DNA of 64,000 nt from Caulobacter radicis (GTDB lineage: Bacteria; Pseudomonadota; Alphaproteobacteria; Caulobacterales; Caulobacteraceae): NCBI RefSeq assembly GCF_003094615.1, contig NZ_QDKO01000021.1:62001-126000 (forward strand), given 5' to 3'. The position numbers and the translations under genes are program-made. Shown in pieces: positions 13,298-23,997 of the stretch (the stretch's first letter is position 1; every line of letters begins with the position of its first letter). The notes beneath the pieces were generated by a model that saw only the letters and a list, made by a program, of their open reading frames with translations, had not been told where the DNA came from and did not search any database.

Positions 13298-14143
13298 ATG
13301 GCTCTTCCCGAATTCTCCATGCGTCAGCTCCTGGAAGCCGGCGCCCACTTCGGTCACCAGACGCACCGCTGGAACCCGAAGATGGACCGCTACATCTTCG
13401 GTTCGCGCTCGAACATCCACATCATCGACCTGTCGCAGACCATCCCGCTGCTGCACCAGGCCCTGGTGAAGGTCCGTGAAGTCGCCGCCGCCGGCGGCCG
13501 CGTGCTGTTCGTCGGCACCAAGCGCCAGGCTTCGGATCCGGTCGCCACGGCCGCCAAGCGCTGCGCCCAATACTACGTCAACCACCGCTGGCTCGGCGGC
13601 ACCCTGACCAACTGGCGCACCGTCTCGGGCTCGATCGCTCGCCTGCGTGAGCTGGAAGGCATCATGGGCGGCGAAGGCGCCGGCCGTTCCAAGAAGGAAC
13701 TGCTGCAGCTGACCCGCGAGCGCGACAAGCTGGAACTGTCGCTGGGCGGCATCAAGGACATGGGCGGCATCCCCGACATCATGTTCGTGATCGACACCAA
13801 CAAGGAAGCGATCGCGATCCTCGAAGCCCGCAAGCTGAACATCCCAGTCGTCGCCATCCTCGACACCAACTGCGATCCGGACGGCATCACCTACCCGATC
13901 CCGGGTAACGACGACGCCGCCCGCGCCCTGCAGCTGTACTGCGACCTGGTCGCCGACGCCGTCCTGGACGGCCTGGCCGCCGGTCAAGCCGCCTCGGGCG
14001 TCGACCTGGGCGCTTCGGTCGCTCCGATCGAGCCGGCCCTGGCCCGCGAACTGACCCCGGAAGTCGCTCCCGAAGCGGCCGCCCCGGAAGCTGCTGCTGA
14101 AGAAGTCGCTGCTCCCGCCGCCGACGAATCGGCCGCCGGCTGA
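13298..14143 (+). CDS. rpsB: 30S ribosomal protein S2
   Basis: A 281-residue S2 protein, needed for late 30S assembly and binding of S1. The N-terminal signature [19 protein letters not shown] is clear, followed by FVGTKRQA and the C-terminal [14 protein letters not shown] segment of S2 proteins. After about residue 235 there is an Ala/Glu/Pro-rich tail ([24 protein letters not shown]) absent from E. coli S2 but common in Alphaproteobacteria. The open frame runs further upstream; the ATG at 13298 gives the standard N-terminus. It is the first gene of the rpsB-tsf pair. Confidence 0.97.
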   Translation: MALPEFSMRQLLEAGAHFGHQTHRWNPKMDRYIFGSRSNIHIIDLSQTIPLLHQALVKVREVAAAGGRVLFVGTKRQASDPVATAAKRCAQYYVNHRWLGGTLTNWRTVSGSIARLRELEGIMGGEGAGRSKKELLQLTRERDKLELSLGGIKDMGGIPDIMFVIDTNKEAIAILEARKLNIPVVAILDTNCDPDGITYPIPGNDDAARALQLYCDLVADAVLDGLAAGQAASGVDLGASVAPIEPALARELTPEVAPEAAAPEAAAEEVAAPAADESAAG

Positions 14144-14152
14144 TTTCTCTTC

Positions 14153-14226
14153 GACTGCCGGCTCTCCCTGAGGGGCTGGCGGTCGTCGCGCTACCGACAC
14201 GCGACCGGGCTATCAAGCCCGGTCGC
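14153..14226 (+). promoter_or_regulatory. Two hairpins between rpsB and tsf
   Basis: The first hairpin (14153-14184) pairs GACTGCCGGC with GCTGGCGGTC using two G-U pairs. The second (14201-14226) is a perfect eleven-pair stem, GCGACCGGGCT / AGCCCGGTCGC, with an ATCA loop. Neither has a T tract. They may attenuate, or set an RNA end between, the S2 and EF-Ts messages, which are needed in different amounts. Confidence 0.6.
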
Positions 14227-14252
14227 TAAACGTTTGAATCTGGAGATTTTCC

Positions 14253-15191
14253 ATGGCTGAGATCACGGCTGCGCTGGTCAAGGAACTGCGCGAGAAGTCC
14301 GGCGTCGGCATGATGGACTGCAAGAAGGCCCTGGCCGAGAACAACGGCGACATCGAGGCCTCCATCGACTGGCTGCGCGCCAAGGGCCTGTCCAAGGCCG
14401 CCAAGAAGGCCGATCGCGCCGCCGCCGAAGGCCTGGTGGCCATCGCCGTGTCGGAAAACGGCGCTGGTGAAACCGCGACCGCCGTCGAAGTGAACGCCGA
14501 AACCGACTTCGTGTCGCGCAACGACCTGTTCCAGGTCGCCGCCCGTCAGATCGCCGGCGCCGCCCTGGGCACCGACGGCTCGATCGACGCCATCACCGGC
14601 GCCAAGCTGGCCGGCGGCGAGACCGTGCAGGACCACCTGACCAACCTGATCGCCACGATCGGCGAGAACATGATGGTCCGTCGCGCCGCCAAGCACAGCG
14701 TCGAGAACGGCGTCGTCGCCTCGTACGTCCACAACGCCACCGCGCCGGACCTCGGCCGCATCGGCGTGCTGGTCGCGCTCGAGTCGACCGGCGACAAGGC
14801 CGCCCTGCGCGAGCTGGGCCGCAAGATCGCCATGCACGTGGCCGCGACCGCCCCGCTGTCGCTGTCGCCGGACGATCTGGACCCGGCCGCCATCGAGCGT
14901 GAAAAGGCCGTGTTCACCGAGCAAGCTCTGGAGTCGGGCAAGCCGGCTTCGGTCATCGAGAAGATGATCGAAGGCCGCATCCGCAAGTTCCTGGAAGAAG
15001 TCGTGCTGCTGAAGCAAGCCTTCGTCATGAACCCGGACCAGACCGTCGAGCAGCTGGTGGCCGAAGCCGGCAAGACCCTCGGCGCGCCGATCACCGTGAA
15101 GGGCTTCACCCGTCTCGCCCTGGGCGAAGGCGTGGAAAAGAAGCAGGACGACTTCGCCGCCGAAGTCGCCTCGATGACCGGCCAGGCCTAA
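14253..15191 (+). CDS. tsf: Elongation factor Ts
   Basis: A 312-residue guanine-nucleotide exchange factor for EF-Tu. The N-terminal UBA-like domain carries [18 protein letters not shown] (about residues 11-28). The core signature ETDFVSRN is near residue 83 and the C-terminal dimerisation region follows. The start has a ribosome-binding site (TGGAGA) eight bases upstream. It lies downstream of rpsB, the near-universal order, and is followed by a strong terminator. Confidence 0.97.
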   Translation: MAEITAALVKELREKSGVGMMDCKKALAENNGDIEASIDWLRAKGLSKAAKKADRAAAEGLVAIAVSENGAGETATAVEVNAETDFVSRNDLFQVAARQIAGAALGTDGSIDAITGAKLAGGETVQDHLTNLIATIGENMMVRRAAKHSVENGVVASYVHNATAPDLGRIGVLVALESTGDKAALRELGRKIAMHVAATAPLSLSPDDLDPAAIEREKAVFTEQALESGKPASVIEKMIEGRIRKFLEEVVLLKQAFVMNPDQTVEQLVAEAGKTLGAPITVKGFTRLALGEGVEKKQDDFAAEVASMTGQA

Positions 15192-15254
15192 GGCCAGCTA
15201 AGACAATGAAGGCGACGGGCCTCCGGTCCGTCGTCTGCAAGGTCGACAAAGCAA

Positions 15255-15292
15255 GGGCGCGGCGCGTTTGACGCGCGCCGCGCCCTTTTTTT
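15255..15292 (+). terminator. Rho-independent terminator after tsf
   Basis: A twelve-pair GC stem, GGGCGCGGCGCG / CGCGCCGCGCCC, is followed by seven T residues. It ends the rpsB-tsf transcript and implies that pyrH has its own promoter. Confidence 0.93.
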
Positions 15293-15391
15293 GCGCTTGA
15301 ACGGCGACGCGCCGGTATGGCGCAAAACCGATCCCACTTTTGTGTAACGCGCACTATGGTGCGTGCCGACGACTCAGGAAGAGCCCGGTTC

Positions 15392-16123
15392 ATGTCCGAT
15401 CCCACCCCCGCCAAGCCGTATCGTCGCCTTCTGCTCAAGGTTTCCGGCGAAGTGCTGATGGGCGACACGCCCTACGGGATCGACACCAACACCGTCCAAT
15501 CCGTCGCCCTGGACATCGCCGAGATCGTCAAGTCCGGCGTCGAGCTGTGCCTGGTGATCGGCGGCGGCAACATCTTCCGCGGCATGGCCGGCGCGGCCAA
15601 GGGCATGGAGCGCTCCAGCGCCGACTACATGGGCATGCTGGCCACCGTCATGAACGCCCTGGCCATGCAGGACGCCCTCGAGCGCATCGGCGTCGAGACG
15701 CGCGTGCAGTCGGCCATTCCGATGGCCACGGTCTGCGAGCCCTACATCCGTCGCCGAGCCCAGCGCCACCTGGAGAAGGGCCGCGTGGTGATCTTCGCCG
15801 CCGGCACCGGCAACCCGTTCTTCACCACCGACACCGCCGCCGCCCTGCGCGCCGCCGAAATGCAGTGCGACGCCCTGTTCAAGGGCACCAGCGTCGACGG
15901 CGTCTACACCGCCGATCCCAAGAAGGATCCGACCGCTCAGCGCTATGACCGCCTGACCTACATGGACGTGCTGGCCAAGGACCTGCGCGTCATGGACGCC
16001 TCGGCGGTCGCGTTGATGCGCGACAGCAACATCCCGATCGTGGTGTTCTCGATCAAGGGGCGGGGCAACCTGCTCAGCGTGCTGCGTGGCGAAGGCACGC
16101 ACACCGTCGTCGCGAACGCCTGA
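15392..16123 (+). CDS. pyrH: UMP kinase
   Basis: A 243-residue amino-acid-kinase-fold enzyme that makes UDP from UMP for pyrimidine nucleotide synthesis. The phosphate-binding [11 protein letters not shown] segment near residues 15-25 and [10 protein letters not shown] near 55-64 are diagnostic, with the C-terminal [14 protein letters not shown]. The frame opens 75 bases earlier, but the ATG at 15392 gives the family's normal N-terminus. It is followed by frr after 27 bases, the conserved order. Confidence 0.96.
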   Translation: MSDPTPAKPYRRLLLKVSGEVLMGDTPYGIDTNTVQSVALDIAEIVKSGVELCLVIGGGNIFRGMAGAAKGMERSSADYMGMLATVMNALAMQDALERIGVETRVQSAIPMATVCEPYIRRRAQRHLEKGRVVIFAAGTGNPFFTTDTAAALRAAEMQCDALFKGTSVDGVYTADPKKDPTAQRYDRLTYMDVLAKDLRVMDASAVALMRDSNIPIVVFSIKGRGNLLSVLRGEGTHTVVANA

Positions 16124-16150
16124 TCATTCAAAGCGAAGAGAGCCCAAGCC

Positions 16151-16717
16151 ATGGCCGCCGCCGAAAAGCCCGTCCTTTCCCGCTATAAAGACCGCATGGA
16201 CAAAGCCGTGCTCGCCCTCAAGGACGAGTTCGGTTCCCTGCGCACCGGCCGCGCCTCGGCCAGCCTGCTCGACCAGGTGATGGTCGAAGCCTACGGTTCG
16301 AGCACGCCGCTGAACGCCGTGGCTTCGGTCAGCGTGCCCGAGCCGCGCCAGATCAACGTCAGCGTCTGGGATCGGGGCGTTGTCGTCTCGGTCGAGAAGG
16401 CCATCCGCGCTTCGGGCCTGGGCCTGAACCCGGTCGTTGAAGGCCAGAACCTGCGTATTCCGATCCCGCCGCTGACCGAGGAGCGCCGCAAGGATCTCTC
16501 CAAGATCGCCGGCAAGTACGCCGAGCAGCAGAAGATCGCCGTGCGCAACATTCGCCGCGACGCCAACGACGACCTGAAGAAGGCCGAGAAGGACAACGCG
16601 GTCAACGAGGATGAGCGCAAGAAGATGGAGGCCGAGGTCCAGAAGCTGACCGACGAAGCCATCAAGCGCATCGACGAGGCCTTGAAAACCAAGGAACAAG
16701 AGATCATGCAGGTCTGA
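16151..16717 (+). CDS. frr: Ribosome recycling factor
   Basis: A 188-residue two-domain protein that, with EF-G, splits post-termination ribosomes. The three-helix-bundle signature [21 protein letters not shown] is near residues 30-50, with NVSVWD and the [16 protein letters not shown] segment near residue 137. Length is standard. It follows pyrH closely and probably shares its transcript. Confidence 0.97.
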   Translation: MAAAEKPVLSRYKDRMDKAVLALKDEFGSLRTGRASASLLDQVMVEAYGSSTPLNAVASVSVPEPRQINVSVWDRGVVVSVEKAIRASGLGLNPVVEGQNLRIPIPPLTEERRKDLSKIAGKYAEQQKIAVRNIRRDANDDLKKAEKDNAVNEDERKKMEAEVQKLTDEAIKRIDEALKTKEQEIMQV

Positions 16718-16782
16718 CCGTCCTCTCTGGTCAGACCCGATTAGCGGGCTCCTGGGGGATGAGAAGGGAAGGCTAAGAGCGC

Positions 16783-17559
16783 ATGTCGCCGAAGACCGGC
16801 CTGCAGACCAAGACCGCGCGCCCCGGGGGCGAGGCCGGCGCGGGACTGCATGCGGCCATCATCATGGACGGCAACGGCCGGTGGGCGAAGCGTCGCGGCA
16901 TGCCGCGCGCGCTGGGTCACCGGGCCGGCGTCAATGCGCTGAAGCGCACGGTCGAGGGTGCGCCCGCGGCCGGCGTCGGCGTGCTGACGGTGTTCGGCTT
17001 CTCGACCGAGAACTGGCGTCGTCCGGCCCAGGAGGTCTCCGAACTGATGGGCCTGCTCAAGGCCTATGTCGAATCGGACCTCGACCGGCTGAGCCGCGAA
17101 GGCGTCCGCGTGCGGATCATCGGCCGGCGCACGGGCCTGTCGCCCGACGTGCTGGAAGTGATCGAGCGCGCCGAGCGTCGCACCGCCCATAACGACAGCT
17201 TCCTGCTGCAGGTGGCCTTCAACTATGGCGGCCAGGCCGACATCGCCGACGCCGCGCGCCGGTTCGCCGAGCGCGTCGAGCGAGGCGAGGCGAGGGCGGC
17301 CGACCTGGACGAGGCGATGTTCGGCTCGTTGCTGTCGACCTCTGCCGCGCCTGCGCCGGACCTGATCGTTCGCACCAGCGGCGAGCACCGGATCTCGAAC
17401 TTCCTGCTTTGGGAATGCGCCTACGCCGAACTGGTGTTCCAGGACGTGCTGTGGCCCGACTACGGCCCCGAGCACCTGGCCGCCGCCGTCGCGGAATATC
17501 GTAGCCGTGACCGGCGCTATGGAGGCATTGCGGCCGATGACGTCGCCGTCGCCGGCTAA
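16783..17559 (+). CDS. uppS: Isoprenyl transferase (undecaprenyl diphosphate synthase)
   Basis: A 258-residue cis-prenyltransferase that builds undecaprenyl diphosphate, the lipid carrier for peptidoglycan and other glycans. The catalytic aspartate is D29 in AIIMDGNGRWA. GFSTENW, FNYGGQADI and RTSGEHRISNFLLWE are the other family blocks. The first 20 residues are a variable extension. The cdsA gene begins just before its end. Confidence 0.95.
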   Translation: MSPKTGLQTKTARPGGEAGAGLHAAIIMDGNGRWAKRRGMPRALGHRAGVNALKRTVEGAPAAGVGVLTVFGFSTENWRRPAQEVSELMGLLKAYVESDLDRLSREGVRVRIIGRRTGLSPDVLEVIERAERRTAHNDSFLLQVAFNYGGQADIADAARRFAERVERGEARAADLDEAMFGSLLSTSAAPAPDLIVRTSGEHRISNFLLWECAYAELVFQDVLWPDYGPEHLAAAVAEYRSRDRRYGGIAADDVAVAG

Positions 17560-18385
17560 GCGCTTCAACTGGAGCAATCTGGGTACGCGCGTGGCATCGG
17601 CCACGGTGCTCGTGCCCACGGTCGTGGCCGCCGTCTGGTTCGGCGGCGTGTGGTTCCTGCTGCTGCTGGCTGTCTGCACCGCGCTGCTGGCGCGCGAATG
17701 GGGCATGATGAGCGCTCCCAAGGCCCCGGTCGGCGTCGCCGTCGCCGTCGGCGTGGCGGTGCTGATCTCGCTGGTGGCGGCCTTCCGCGGCCACTACATC
17801 CTCACTTGGCCGCTGGCCGCCGCCGGCGCGGTCGCCGCTGCCCTGCTGGCCCGCGGCGCGGTGGAGCGCCGGGCCGACGCGGCCTATGGCGTGATCTACA
17901 TCGCGCCGGCCTGCATCACGCTGCTGTGGCTGCGCCTCAGCCCCGCGGGCCTGTCGTGGACGCTGCTGCTGTTCGCGGTGACCTGGTTCGCCGACATCTT
18001 CGCCTACGTCACCGGCAGCATCTTCAAGGGGCCCAAGCTGTGGCCCCGGTTCTCGCCCAACAAGACCTGGTCGGGCTTCTTCGGCGGCCTGGCGGCCGCG
18101 GCCCTGGCGGCGATCGGCGTCGACCTGCTGGCCGAGGCCCTGCCGCGCCTGCCCGACATGGACCTGACCTGGCCGGTCGCGGCCGTCATCGGCTTCCTCG
18201 GCGGCCTGGCGACCATGACCGGCGACCTCTGGGAATCGATGCTCAAGCGCCGTTTCGGCGTGAAGGATTCGGGCGACCTGATCCCCGGCCATGGCGGCCT
18301 GCTCGACCGGGTCGACGGCCTGATGTTCGCCGCCATCGTCGTCGCCGCCGTGCGCCTGTTCGACCAGTGGGGATGGCTGCCTTGA
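17537..18385 (+). CDS. cdsA: Phosphatidate cytidylyltransferase
   Basis: A 282-residue multi-pass inner-membrane enzyme that makes CDP-diacylglycerol, the precursor of membrane phospholipids. The C-terminal signature is intact: [20 protein letters not shown] followed by GLLDRVD. About eight hydrophobic helices precede it. The ATG at 17537 (GGAGG 11 bases upstream) is chosen; an in-frame ATG at 17507 would overlap uppS more. The stop lies just before dxr. Confidence 0.94.
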   Translation: MTSPSPAKRFNWSNLGTRVASATVLVPTVVAAVWFGGVWFLLLLAVCTALLAREWGMMSAPKAPVGVAVAVGVAVLISLVAAFRGHYILTWPLAAAGAVAAALLARGAVERRADAAYGVIYIAPACITLLWLRLSPAGLSWTLLLFAVTWFADIFAYVTGSIFKGPKLWPRFSPNKTWSGFFGGLAAAALAAIGVDLLAEALPRLPDMDLTWPVAAVIGFLGGLATMTGDLWESMLKRRFGVKDSGDLIPGHGGLLDRVDGLMFAAIVVAAVRLFDQWGWLP

Positions 18386-18387
18386 CC

Positions 18388-19563
18388 ATGCGTAAGGTGG
18401 TGGTGCTCGGCTCGACCGGCTCCATCGGCGTTTCCACCCTCGATCTCTTCGAGCAGTCCAAGGTCCCGGTCGAGATCCTGGCCCTGGCGGCCGGTCGCAA
18501 CGTCGAGCGCCTGGCGCAGCAGGCGCTGCGCTGGCGTCCGAAGCTGGCGGTGATCGAGGACGAGGCCCTGCTGGGCGACCTGCGCGAGCGGCTGGCCGGT
18601 TCCGGCGTCGAGGCCGCGGCCGGTTCGGCCGCCGTCGCGGAGGCCGCGGCCATGGGCGCCGACTGGGTGATGTCGGCGATCGTCGGGGCGGCGGGCCTGG
18701 CGCCCACCCTGGCGGCCGCCCGCACCGGCGCCGTGGTCGCCCTGGCCAACAAGGAAAGCCTGGTCTGCGCCGGCCCCGAACTGTTGCGCATCGCGCGCGA
18801 GGCGGGCGGGACGGTGATTCCGGTCGACTCCGAGCACTCGGCGATCTTCCAGGTGTTGCAGCCGGCGTGTCTGGATCGCGTCGCGCGCCTGATCCTGACG
18901 GCCTCGGGCGGTCCGTTCCGCACCTGGAGCCGCGAGCAGATGGCCCTGGCCACGCCCGAGCAGGCCATCGCCCATCCCAACTGGTCGATGGGCGCCAAGA
19001 TCTCGGTCGATTCCGCGTCGATGATGAACAAGGGGCTCGAGATGATCGAGGCCTCCTACCTGTTCGACACGCCGGAAGACCGCATCGGCGTCGTCATCCA
19101 CCCGCAGTCGGTGATTCACAGCCTGGTGGAATACACCGACGGCTCGACCCTGGCGCAGCTGGGCCCGCCCGACATGCGCAGCCCGATCTCCTACGCCTAT
19201 TCCTGGCCCGAGCGCCTGTCCTGGCCGGCCAAGCCCCTGGATCTGGGCGCTTACGGCCAGCTGACCTTCGAGGATCCGGACCTTGCCCGCTTCCCGCTGC
19301 TGGGCGTCGCGCGCGAGGCCCTGCGCCTGGGCGGCGGCGCGCCGACGGCGATGAACGCGGCGAATGAAGTCGCGGTCGCGGCTTTCCTTGACCGACAGAT
19401 CGGCTTTCTCGATATTGCCGCGTCGGTTGAGGGGACGCTGGAACGCATGAACGGGGTAGGGGACCTCGCCGTAACGGCAGGTGACGTTCTTGATACAGCC
19501 GTCATGATCGACGGTTCCGCTCGCCGTATTGCGGCCGAGGTTGTCGCTCACAAGCGGCATTAG
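18388..19563 (+). CDS. dxr: 1-deoxy-D-xylulose-5-phosphate reductoisomerase
   Basis: A 391-residue NADPH-dependent enzyme making MEP, the committed step of the non-mevalonate isoprenoid pathway that feeds UppS next door. It has a nucleotide-binding [14 protein letters not shown] at residues 6-19, [19 protein letters not shown] (metal and substrate binding), the flexible-loop segment and SMMNKGLE. An in-frame ATG 15 bases upstream at 18373 is also possible. The enzyme is the target of fosmidomycin in other bacteria. Confidence 0.96.
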   Translation: MRKVVVLGSTGSIGVSTLDLFEQSKVPVEILALAAGRNVERLAQQALRWRPKLAVIEDEALLGDLRERLAGSGVEAAAGSAAVAEAAAMGADWVMSAIVGAAGLAPTLAAARTGAVVALANKESLVCAGPELLRIAREAGGTVIPVDSEHSAIFQVLQPACLDRVARLILTASGGPFRTWSREQMALATPEQAIAHPNWSMGAKISVDSASMMNKGLEMIEASYLFDTPEDRIGVVIHPQSVIHSLVEYTDGSTLAQLGPPDMRSPISYAYSWPERLSWPAKPLDLGAYGQLTFEDPDLARFPLLGVAREALRLGGGAPTAMNAANEVAVAAFLDRQIGFLDIAASVEGTLERMNGVGDLAVTAGDVLDTAVMIDGSARRIAAEVVAHKRH

Positions 19564-19595
19564 GAAAGTGACCGGGGAGCTCTGATTCCAAGCCG

Positions 19596-20792
19596 ATGAT
19601 CGGTCTTCTGATCGCGATCGTGTCCATGGTCATCGTGCTGTCCGTCGTCGTGACGGTGCACGAGCTGGGGCACTATTGGGCCGCGCGGGCCTGCGGGGTG
19701 GCGATCGATCGCTTCTCCATCGGCTTTGGCGCGCCCCTGGTTTCCTGGCGCGACAAGCGCGGCGTGGAGTGGCGGATCGCCTCGATCCCGCTCGGCGGCT
19801 ACGTGCGCTTCGCCGGCGACGAGAACGCCGCCAGCGTGCCCGACCAGAGCGACCTGGACGCGATGAAGCGCGAGATCGCCGATCGCGAGGGCGCCGCGGC
19901 GCTGAAGCAGTATTTCCATTTCAAGCCGGTCTGGCAGCGTGCGATCATCGCCGCCGCCGGTCCGATCGCCAATTTCATCCTGGCCATCCTGGTCTTCGCC
20001 GTGATGCAGGTAGCCATCGGCGACCTGAAGACCCAGGTCATCGTGCAGGGCGTCGAGGCCAATAGCGCCGCGGCGGCCGCCGGCTTCAAGCCCGCCGACG
20101 TGATCGTGAAGATGGACGGCAAGGCGGTCGAAAGCTATCGCGACGTCGCCGCCTATGTGAGCCTGCGCGCCAAGCTGCCGGTGCAGTTCACCGTGCAGCG
20201 CGCCCAGCAGACGCTCGAGCTCACCGCCACGCCGACCCTGGTCGAGCAGAAGGACGAGATCGCCGGCCGCGTGAAGGTCGGCCGTCTGGGTGTTTCGCTC
20301 GGCGGCCGCGGCTATTTCGAACGGTCCTCGGTCTGGATGGCGATCCCCCGCGCCACGGTGCAGGTCTGGGACATGCTCAAGACCATCGGCTTCTATCTCG
20401 GGCGCCTGGTGACCGGCCAGCTGCCGGCCGACCAGATCAGCGGCATCATCGGCATCGGCAAGACCGCCGGCGCGGTGACCCAGACCAGCGTCGAGGGCGC
20501 GCCCGACCTGAAGACCATGATCGTCCGCACGGTCGCCAGCCAGGCGATCCTGATCGCCAGCCTGTCGGTCAGCATCGGCTTCATGAACCTGCTGCCGATC
20601 CCGGTTCTGGATGGCGGGCATCTGCTGCTCTACGCCTACGAGGCCGTCTTCCGGCGTCCTCTGCGGGCCGACTTCCAGGCCGCCGGGTTCCGCGCCGGCC
20701 TTGCCTTGATCCTCTGTTTCATGCTGTTCGCGGCCTGGAACGATCTCAACCGCTACGACGTGTTCAAATTCATCGGCGGCCTGTTCACGTGA
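19596..20792 (+). CDS. rseP: Site-2 intramembrane zinc metalloprotease RseP/MmpA
   Basis: A 398-residue inner-membrane protease of the RseP family. The zinc motif HELGH is at residues 22-26 in the first helix, a PDZ domain spans about 115-200, and the third zinc ligand is in NLLPIPVLDGGHLL near residue 335. In C. crescentus the orthologue, MmpA, degrades the polarity factor PodJ, so a role in polar development is likely here. It precedes bamA, the conserved order, and the bamA frame starts at its stop codon. Confidence 0.94.
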   Translation: MIGLLIAIVSMVIVLSVVVTVHELGHYWAARACGVAIDRFSIGFGAPLVSWRDKRGVEWRIASIPLGGYVRFAGDENAASVPDQSDLDAMKREIADREGAAALKQYFHFKPVWQRAIIAAAGPIANFILAILVFAVMQVAIGDLKTQVIVQGVEANSAAAAAGFKPADVIVKMDGKAVESYRDVAAYVSLRAKLPVQFTVQRAQQTLELTATPTLVEQKDEIAGRVKVGRLGVSLGGRGYFERSSVWMAIPRATVQVWDMLKTIGFYLGRLVTGQLPADQISGIIGIGKTAGAVTQTSVEGAPDLKTMIVRTVASQAILIASLSVSIGFMNLLPIPVLDGGHLLLYAYEAVFRRPLRADFQAAGFRAGLALILCFMLFAAWNDLNRYDVFKFIGGLFT

Positions 20793-23170
20793 ACGACCGC
20801 CGCCCGTCCATGATTGGTCCCATGAGCAAAATTCGCGCCCATAGCGCCGCGTTCGCCACCGGCGTTGCGCTTCTCTTCGGCTCCACCGCCCTGATCGCGC
20901 CCCAGGTGGCGTTCGCCCAGGCCCAGACCTCGGGCGTGGTGCAGCGCATCGTGGTGCAGGGCAACGAGCGGATCGAAGCGGGCACGGTGCTCTCGTACCT
21001 GCCGATCCAGCCGGGCGAGACGGTCGATCCCGCGCGCCTCGACCTGGCGCTGAAGACCCTGGCTCGCACCGACCTGTTCGCCGACGTCTCGATCGAGCTG
21101 GTCGGCGGCGACCTGGTGGTCAAGGTCGTCGAGAACCCGATCATCAACCAGGTGGTCTTCGAAGGGAATTCGGCCCTCAAGGAAGACAAGCTGAAGGACG
21201 AGGTGCAGATCCGTCCGCGCGGCATCTTCACCCGCGCCAAGGTGCAGGCCGACGTCCAGCGCATCATCGAACTCTACCGTCGCTCGGGCCGCATCTCGGC
21301 GACCGTGACGCCCAAGGTGGTCGAGCTGCCGCAGAAGCGCGTCGACCTGGTGTTCGAGATCAACGAAGGCCCCAAGAGCGGCGTCCTGGGCGTCAACTTC
21401 CTGGGCAACAAGGAGTTCTCGGACAACGAGCTCTCCGACGTCATCGTCACCAAGGAGTCGCACTGGTACAAGTTCCTGACCAGCAACGACAACTACGACC
21501 CTGACCGGATCGAGTACGACCGCGAGCAACTGCGCAAATATTACCGCAACCGCGGCTTCTTCGACTTCCGCGTCGTGGCCACCACGGCCGAACTGGCCAC
21601 CGACAAGAACGGCTTCGCGGTCACCTACACGATCGACGAAGGCCCCAAGTACAAGTTCGGCAAGGTCACCGTCGAAACCGAACTGAAGAAGCTGGACGGC
21701 AACCTGCTGGCCCAGATCCTGCCGATCAAGACCGGCCAGATCTACGAAGACGAGCGCATCGAGCAGGCCACCGACGCCCTGACCTTCGCGGCCGGCGCGG
21801 CCGGCTTCGCCTTCGTCGACGTGCGTCCGCGCTACGTGCCCAACCGCGAGACCCAGACGGTCGACGTCGTGTTCTCGGTGCGTGAAGGCCCGCGCGTCTA
21901 CGTCGACCGCATCGACATCGTCGGCAACACCGCCACGCTCGACTACGTCCTGCGCCGCGAAATGGAAGTCGCCGAGGGCGACGCCTACAACCGCGTGCTG
22001 GTCGACCGTTCGCGCAACAACATGCGCCGCCTGGGCTTCTTCAAGGACGTGACCATCGAGGAAGTGCCCGGCGCCGCGCCGGACCGCACCAACCTGCGGG
22101 TCAAGGTCGAGGAACAGCCGACGGGCGAACTGTCGTTCAGCGCCGGCTACAGCTCGGTCGACCAGCTGGTGCTGGACGTCGGCGTCACCCAGCGCAACTT
22201 CCGCGGCCGCGGCCAGAACCTGCGCGCCCGCGTGTCGGTGGGCTCGCTGCGGCAGCAGGTCGACTTCGCGTTTACCGAGCCGCGCTTCCTGGGCCGTAAT
22301 TTGGCCGCGGGCGTGAACCTCTATTCGTACCGATATGACCTCAGCGAGTTCGCGGCCTACGACACCAAGTCGATCGGCGGCGGCTTCACCATGGGCTTCG
22401 GCTTGACGCAAAACACCTCGATGAGCCTGCGGTACACCCTGCGCCAGGACGAGGTGGACGTGGCCGACAGCTACTGCGCCAACGGCAGCGTCTCGACGAT
22501 CCTCTGCCTGCAGCGCGGCGCCTACATGACCTCGCTGGTCGGCTACGGCCTGCGCCTGGACAAGCGGAACGACCCGCTGCGTCCGACCCGCGGCTTCTTC
22601 GCCGACCTGAACCAGGACCTCGCCGGTTTCGGCGGCGACGTGAACTACCTCAAGACCGAGGTCGACGGCGGCTGGTACTGGGGCTTCAACAAGGACTTCG
22701 TGTTCAGCGCCACCGGTTCGGCGGGCTACATCGAAGGCTGGGGCGGCGACAGCGTCCGCATCAACGACCGCTTCTACAAGGGCGGCCAGACGTTCCGCGG
22801 CTTCGAGACGGCCGGTATCGGCCCGCGCGACACCGCCAGCGACAACAGCGCCCTGGGCGCCAAGCTGTACGCCATCGGTTCGCTGGAACTGACCGTCCCG
22901 ACCTTCCTGCCCGAGCAGTACGGCATCAAGGCCGCGCTGTTCTCCGACTTCGGCACCGCCGGCCAGTTGGACGACGTTGACCGCCAGGTTTCGCCGGGCA
23001 AGTTCAGCGAGACGATCAGGGACAACCTTGGTCTGCGCGCTTCGGCCGGCGTCAGCATCGACTGGAAGTCGCCGATGGGACCGATCCGGTTCGACATCAG
23101 CCGCATCCTGGCGAAGGAAGACTACGACCGGACGGAAACCTTCCGTTTCTCCACCTCCACTCGTTTCTAA
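20789..23170 (+). CDS. bamA: Outer membrane protein assembly factor BamA
   Basis: A 793-residue outer-membrane protein with five POTRA domains (about residues 50-440) and a C-terminal beta-barrel. It inserts other barrel proteins into the outer membrane. The loop-6 motif is visible in GQTFRGFETAGIGPRD near residue 670, and the chain ends in F after STSTR, as expected of a BAM substrate. The GTG at 20789 overlaps the rseP stop; an ATG at 20822 (MSKIRAHSAAF) is an equally good start and gives a cleaner signal peptide ending AQVAFAQA-like near residue 46. bamB is at 37.8 kb. Confidence 0.95.
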   Translation: MNDRRPSMIGPMSKIRAHSAAFATGVALLFGSTALIAPQVAFAQAQTSGVVQRIVVQGNERIEAGTVLSYLPIQPGETVDPARLDLALKTLARTDLFADVSIELVGGDLVVKVVENPIINQVVFEGNSALKEDKLKDEVQIRPRGIFTRAKVQADVQRIIELYRRSGRISATVTPKVVELPQKRVDLVFEINEGPKSGVLGVNFLGNKEFSDNELSDVIVTKESHWYKFLTSNDNYDPDRIEYDREQLRKYYRNRGFFDFRVVATTAELATDKNGFAVTYTIDEGPKYKFGKVTVETELKKLDGNLLAQILPIKTGQIYEDERIEQATDALTFAAGAAGFAFVDVRPRYVPNRETQTVDVVFSVREGPRVYVDRIDIVGNTATLDYVLRREMEVAEGDAYNRVLVDRSRNNMRRLGFFKDVTIEEVPGAAPDRTNLRVKVEEQPTGELSFSAGYSSVDQLVLDVGVTQRNFRGRGQNLRARVSVGSLRQQVDFAFTEPRFLGRNLAAGVNLYSYRYDLSEFAAYDTKSIGGGFTMGFGLTQNTSMSLRYTLRQDEVDVADSYCANGSVSTILCLQRGAYMTSLVGYGLRLDKRNDPLRPTRGFFADLNQDLAGFGGDVNYLKTEVDGGWYWGFNKDFVFSATGSAGYIEGWGGDSVRINDRFYKGGQTFRGFETAGIGPRDTASDNSALGAKLYAIGSLELTVPTFLPEQYGIKAALFSDFGTAGQLDDVDRQVSPGKFSETIRDNLGLRASAGVSIDWKSPMGPIRFDISRILAKEDYDRTETFRFSTSTRF

Positions 23171-23192
23171 TCTCCACAAGGCTTTAGACGAC

Positions 23193-23861
23193 ATGTCCTC
23201 CAAGTTCTTCGCCGCCGCCGCTTCGGGTCTGGCCGCGTTCGCCGTGGCCTCGGGCGCCTTCGCTCAAGCCGCCGCCCCGCTCGCCAAGGCTCCGGCCGCC
23301 CCGGCCGCCCCGGCGATCACTCATGGCGCGCCGATCGCCAGCCTGTGCGTGTTCTCGGCCGGCGGCGTGCGCGGCACGTCGCAGACCGGCAAGGCCATGG
23401 ACGCCCGCATCAAGGCCCTGCAGACCACCGCCGAGCAGCCGCTGTCGGCCCGCGAGAAGGCCCTGCAGACCAAGATCGACGCCTTCAACGCCGCCGCCAA
23501 GACGCCGGCCCCGGACATCAACGCCCGCGAAAAGCAGAAGGCCGACCTGGAGCTGGAGCAAAGCGCCCTTCAGCGTGACGTCGCCCACATGCAGATGGAG
23601 TTGTTCGCCACGAACGAAAGCGCCCAGCAGGCCTACTCGACCGAGCTGCAGCCGGCCGTGATCTCGGCCTATCAGTCCAAGCAGTGCGGCGTGCTCCTCG
23701 AGCGCAGCGCCGTGGCCATCTTCAACCCGGCCATGGACATCACCCCGCAGATCGTCGCCGCCCTGGACGCCCGCGGCAAGGCCGGCACGTTCCAGGCCCT
23801 GGAGCGCACCAAGCTGACGCCGCAGCAAGCCGCCCAGCTGGCCGCCCAACTGCAGCGCTAA
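23193..23861 (+). CDS. OmpH/Skp-family periplasmic chaperone
   Basis: A 222-residue exported protein with a signal peptide ending in GAFAQA near residue 24. The middle (about 60-150) is rich in Lys, Gln, Ala and Glu and predicted to be helical coiled coil, as in Skp, which holds unfolded outer-membrane proteins in the periplasm. The long Ala/Pro linker after the signal peptide is unlike E. coli Skp. The position directly after bamA and before lpxD matches skp in most Gram-negatives. Direct sequence likeness to E. coli Skp is low, so the family rather than the symbol is given. Confidence 0.83.
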   Translation: MSSKFFAAAASGLAAFAVASGAFAQAAAPLAKAPAAPAAPAITHGAPIASLCVFSAGGVRGTSQTGKAMDARIKALQTTAEQPLSAREKALQTKIDAFNAAAKTPAPDINAREKQKADLELEQSALQRDVAHMQMELFATNESAQQAYSTELQPAVISAYQSKQCGVLLERSAVAIFNPAMDITPQIVAALDARGKAGTFQALERTKLTPQQAAQLAAQLQR

Positions 23862-23997
23862 GCACTGGGAGCGCCCGCTCGGCCTTTGCGGCTGGGCGGG
23901 CGCTTTCCGTTACGGCATTGACTCGGGGCGGCTTTCGGCCGCCTACACTTCGTCCGTATCGGGCGATTCCCGGGACGGCCGTCGTCGAGAGGTTTGC

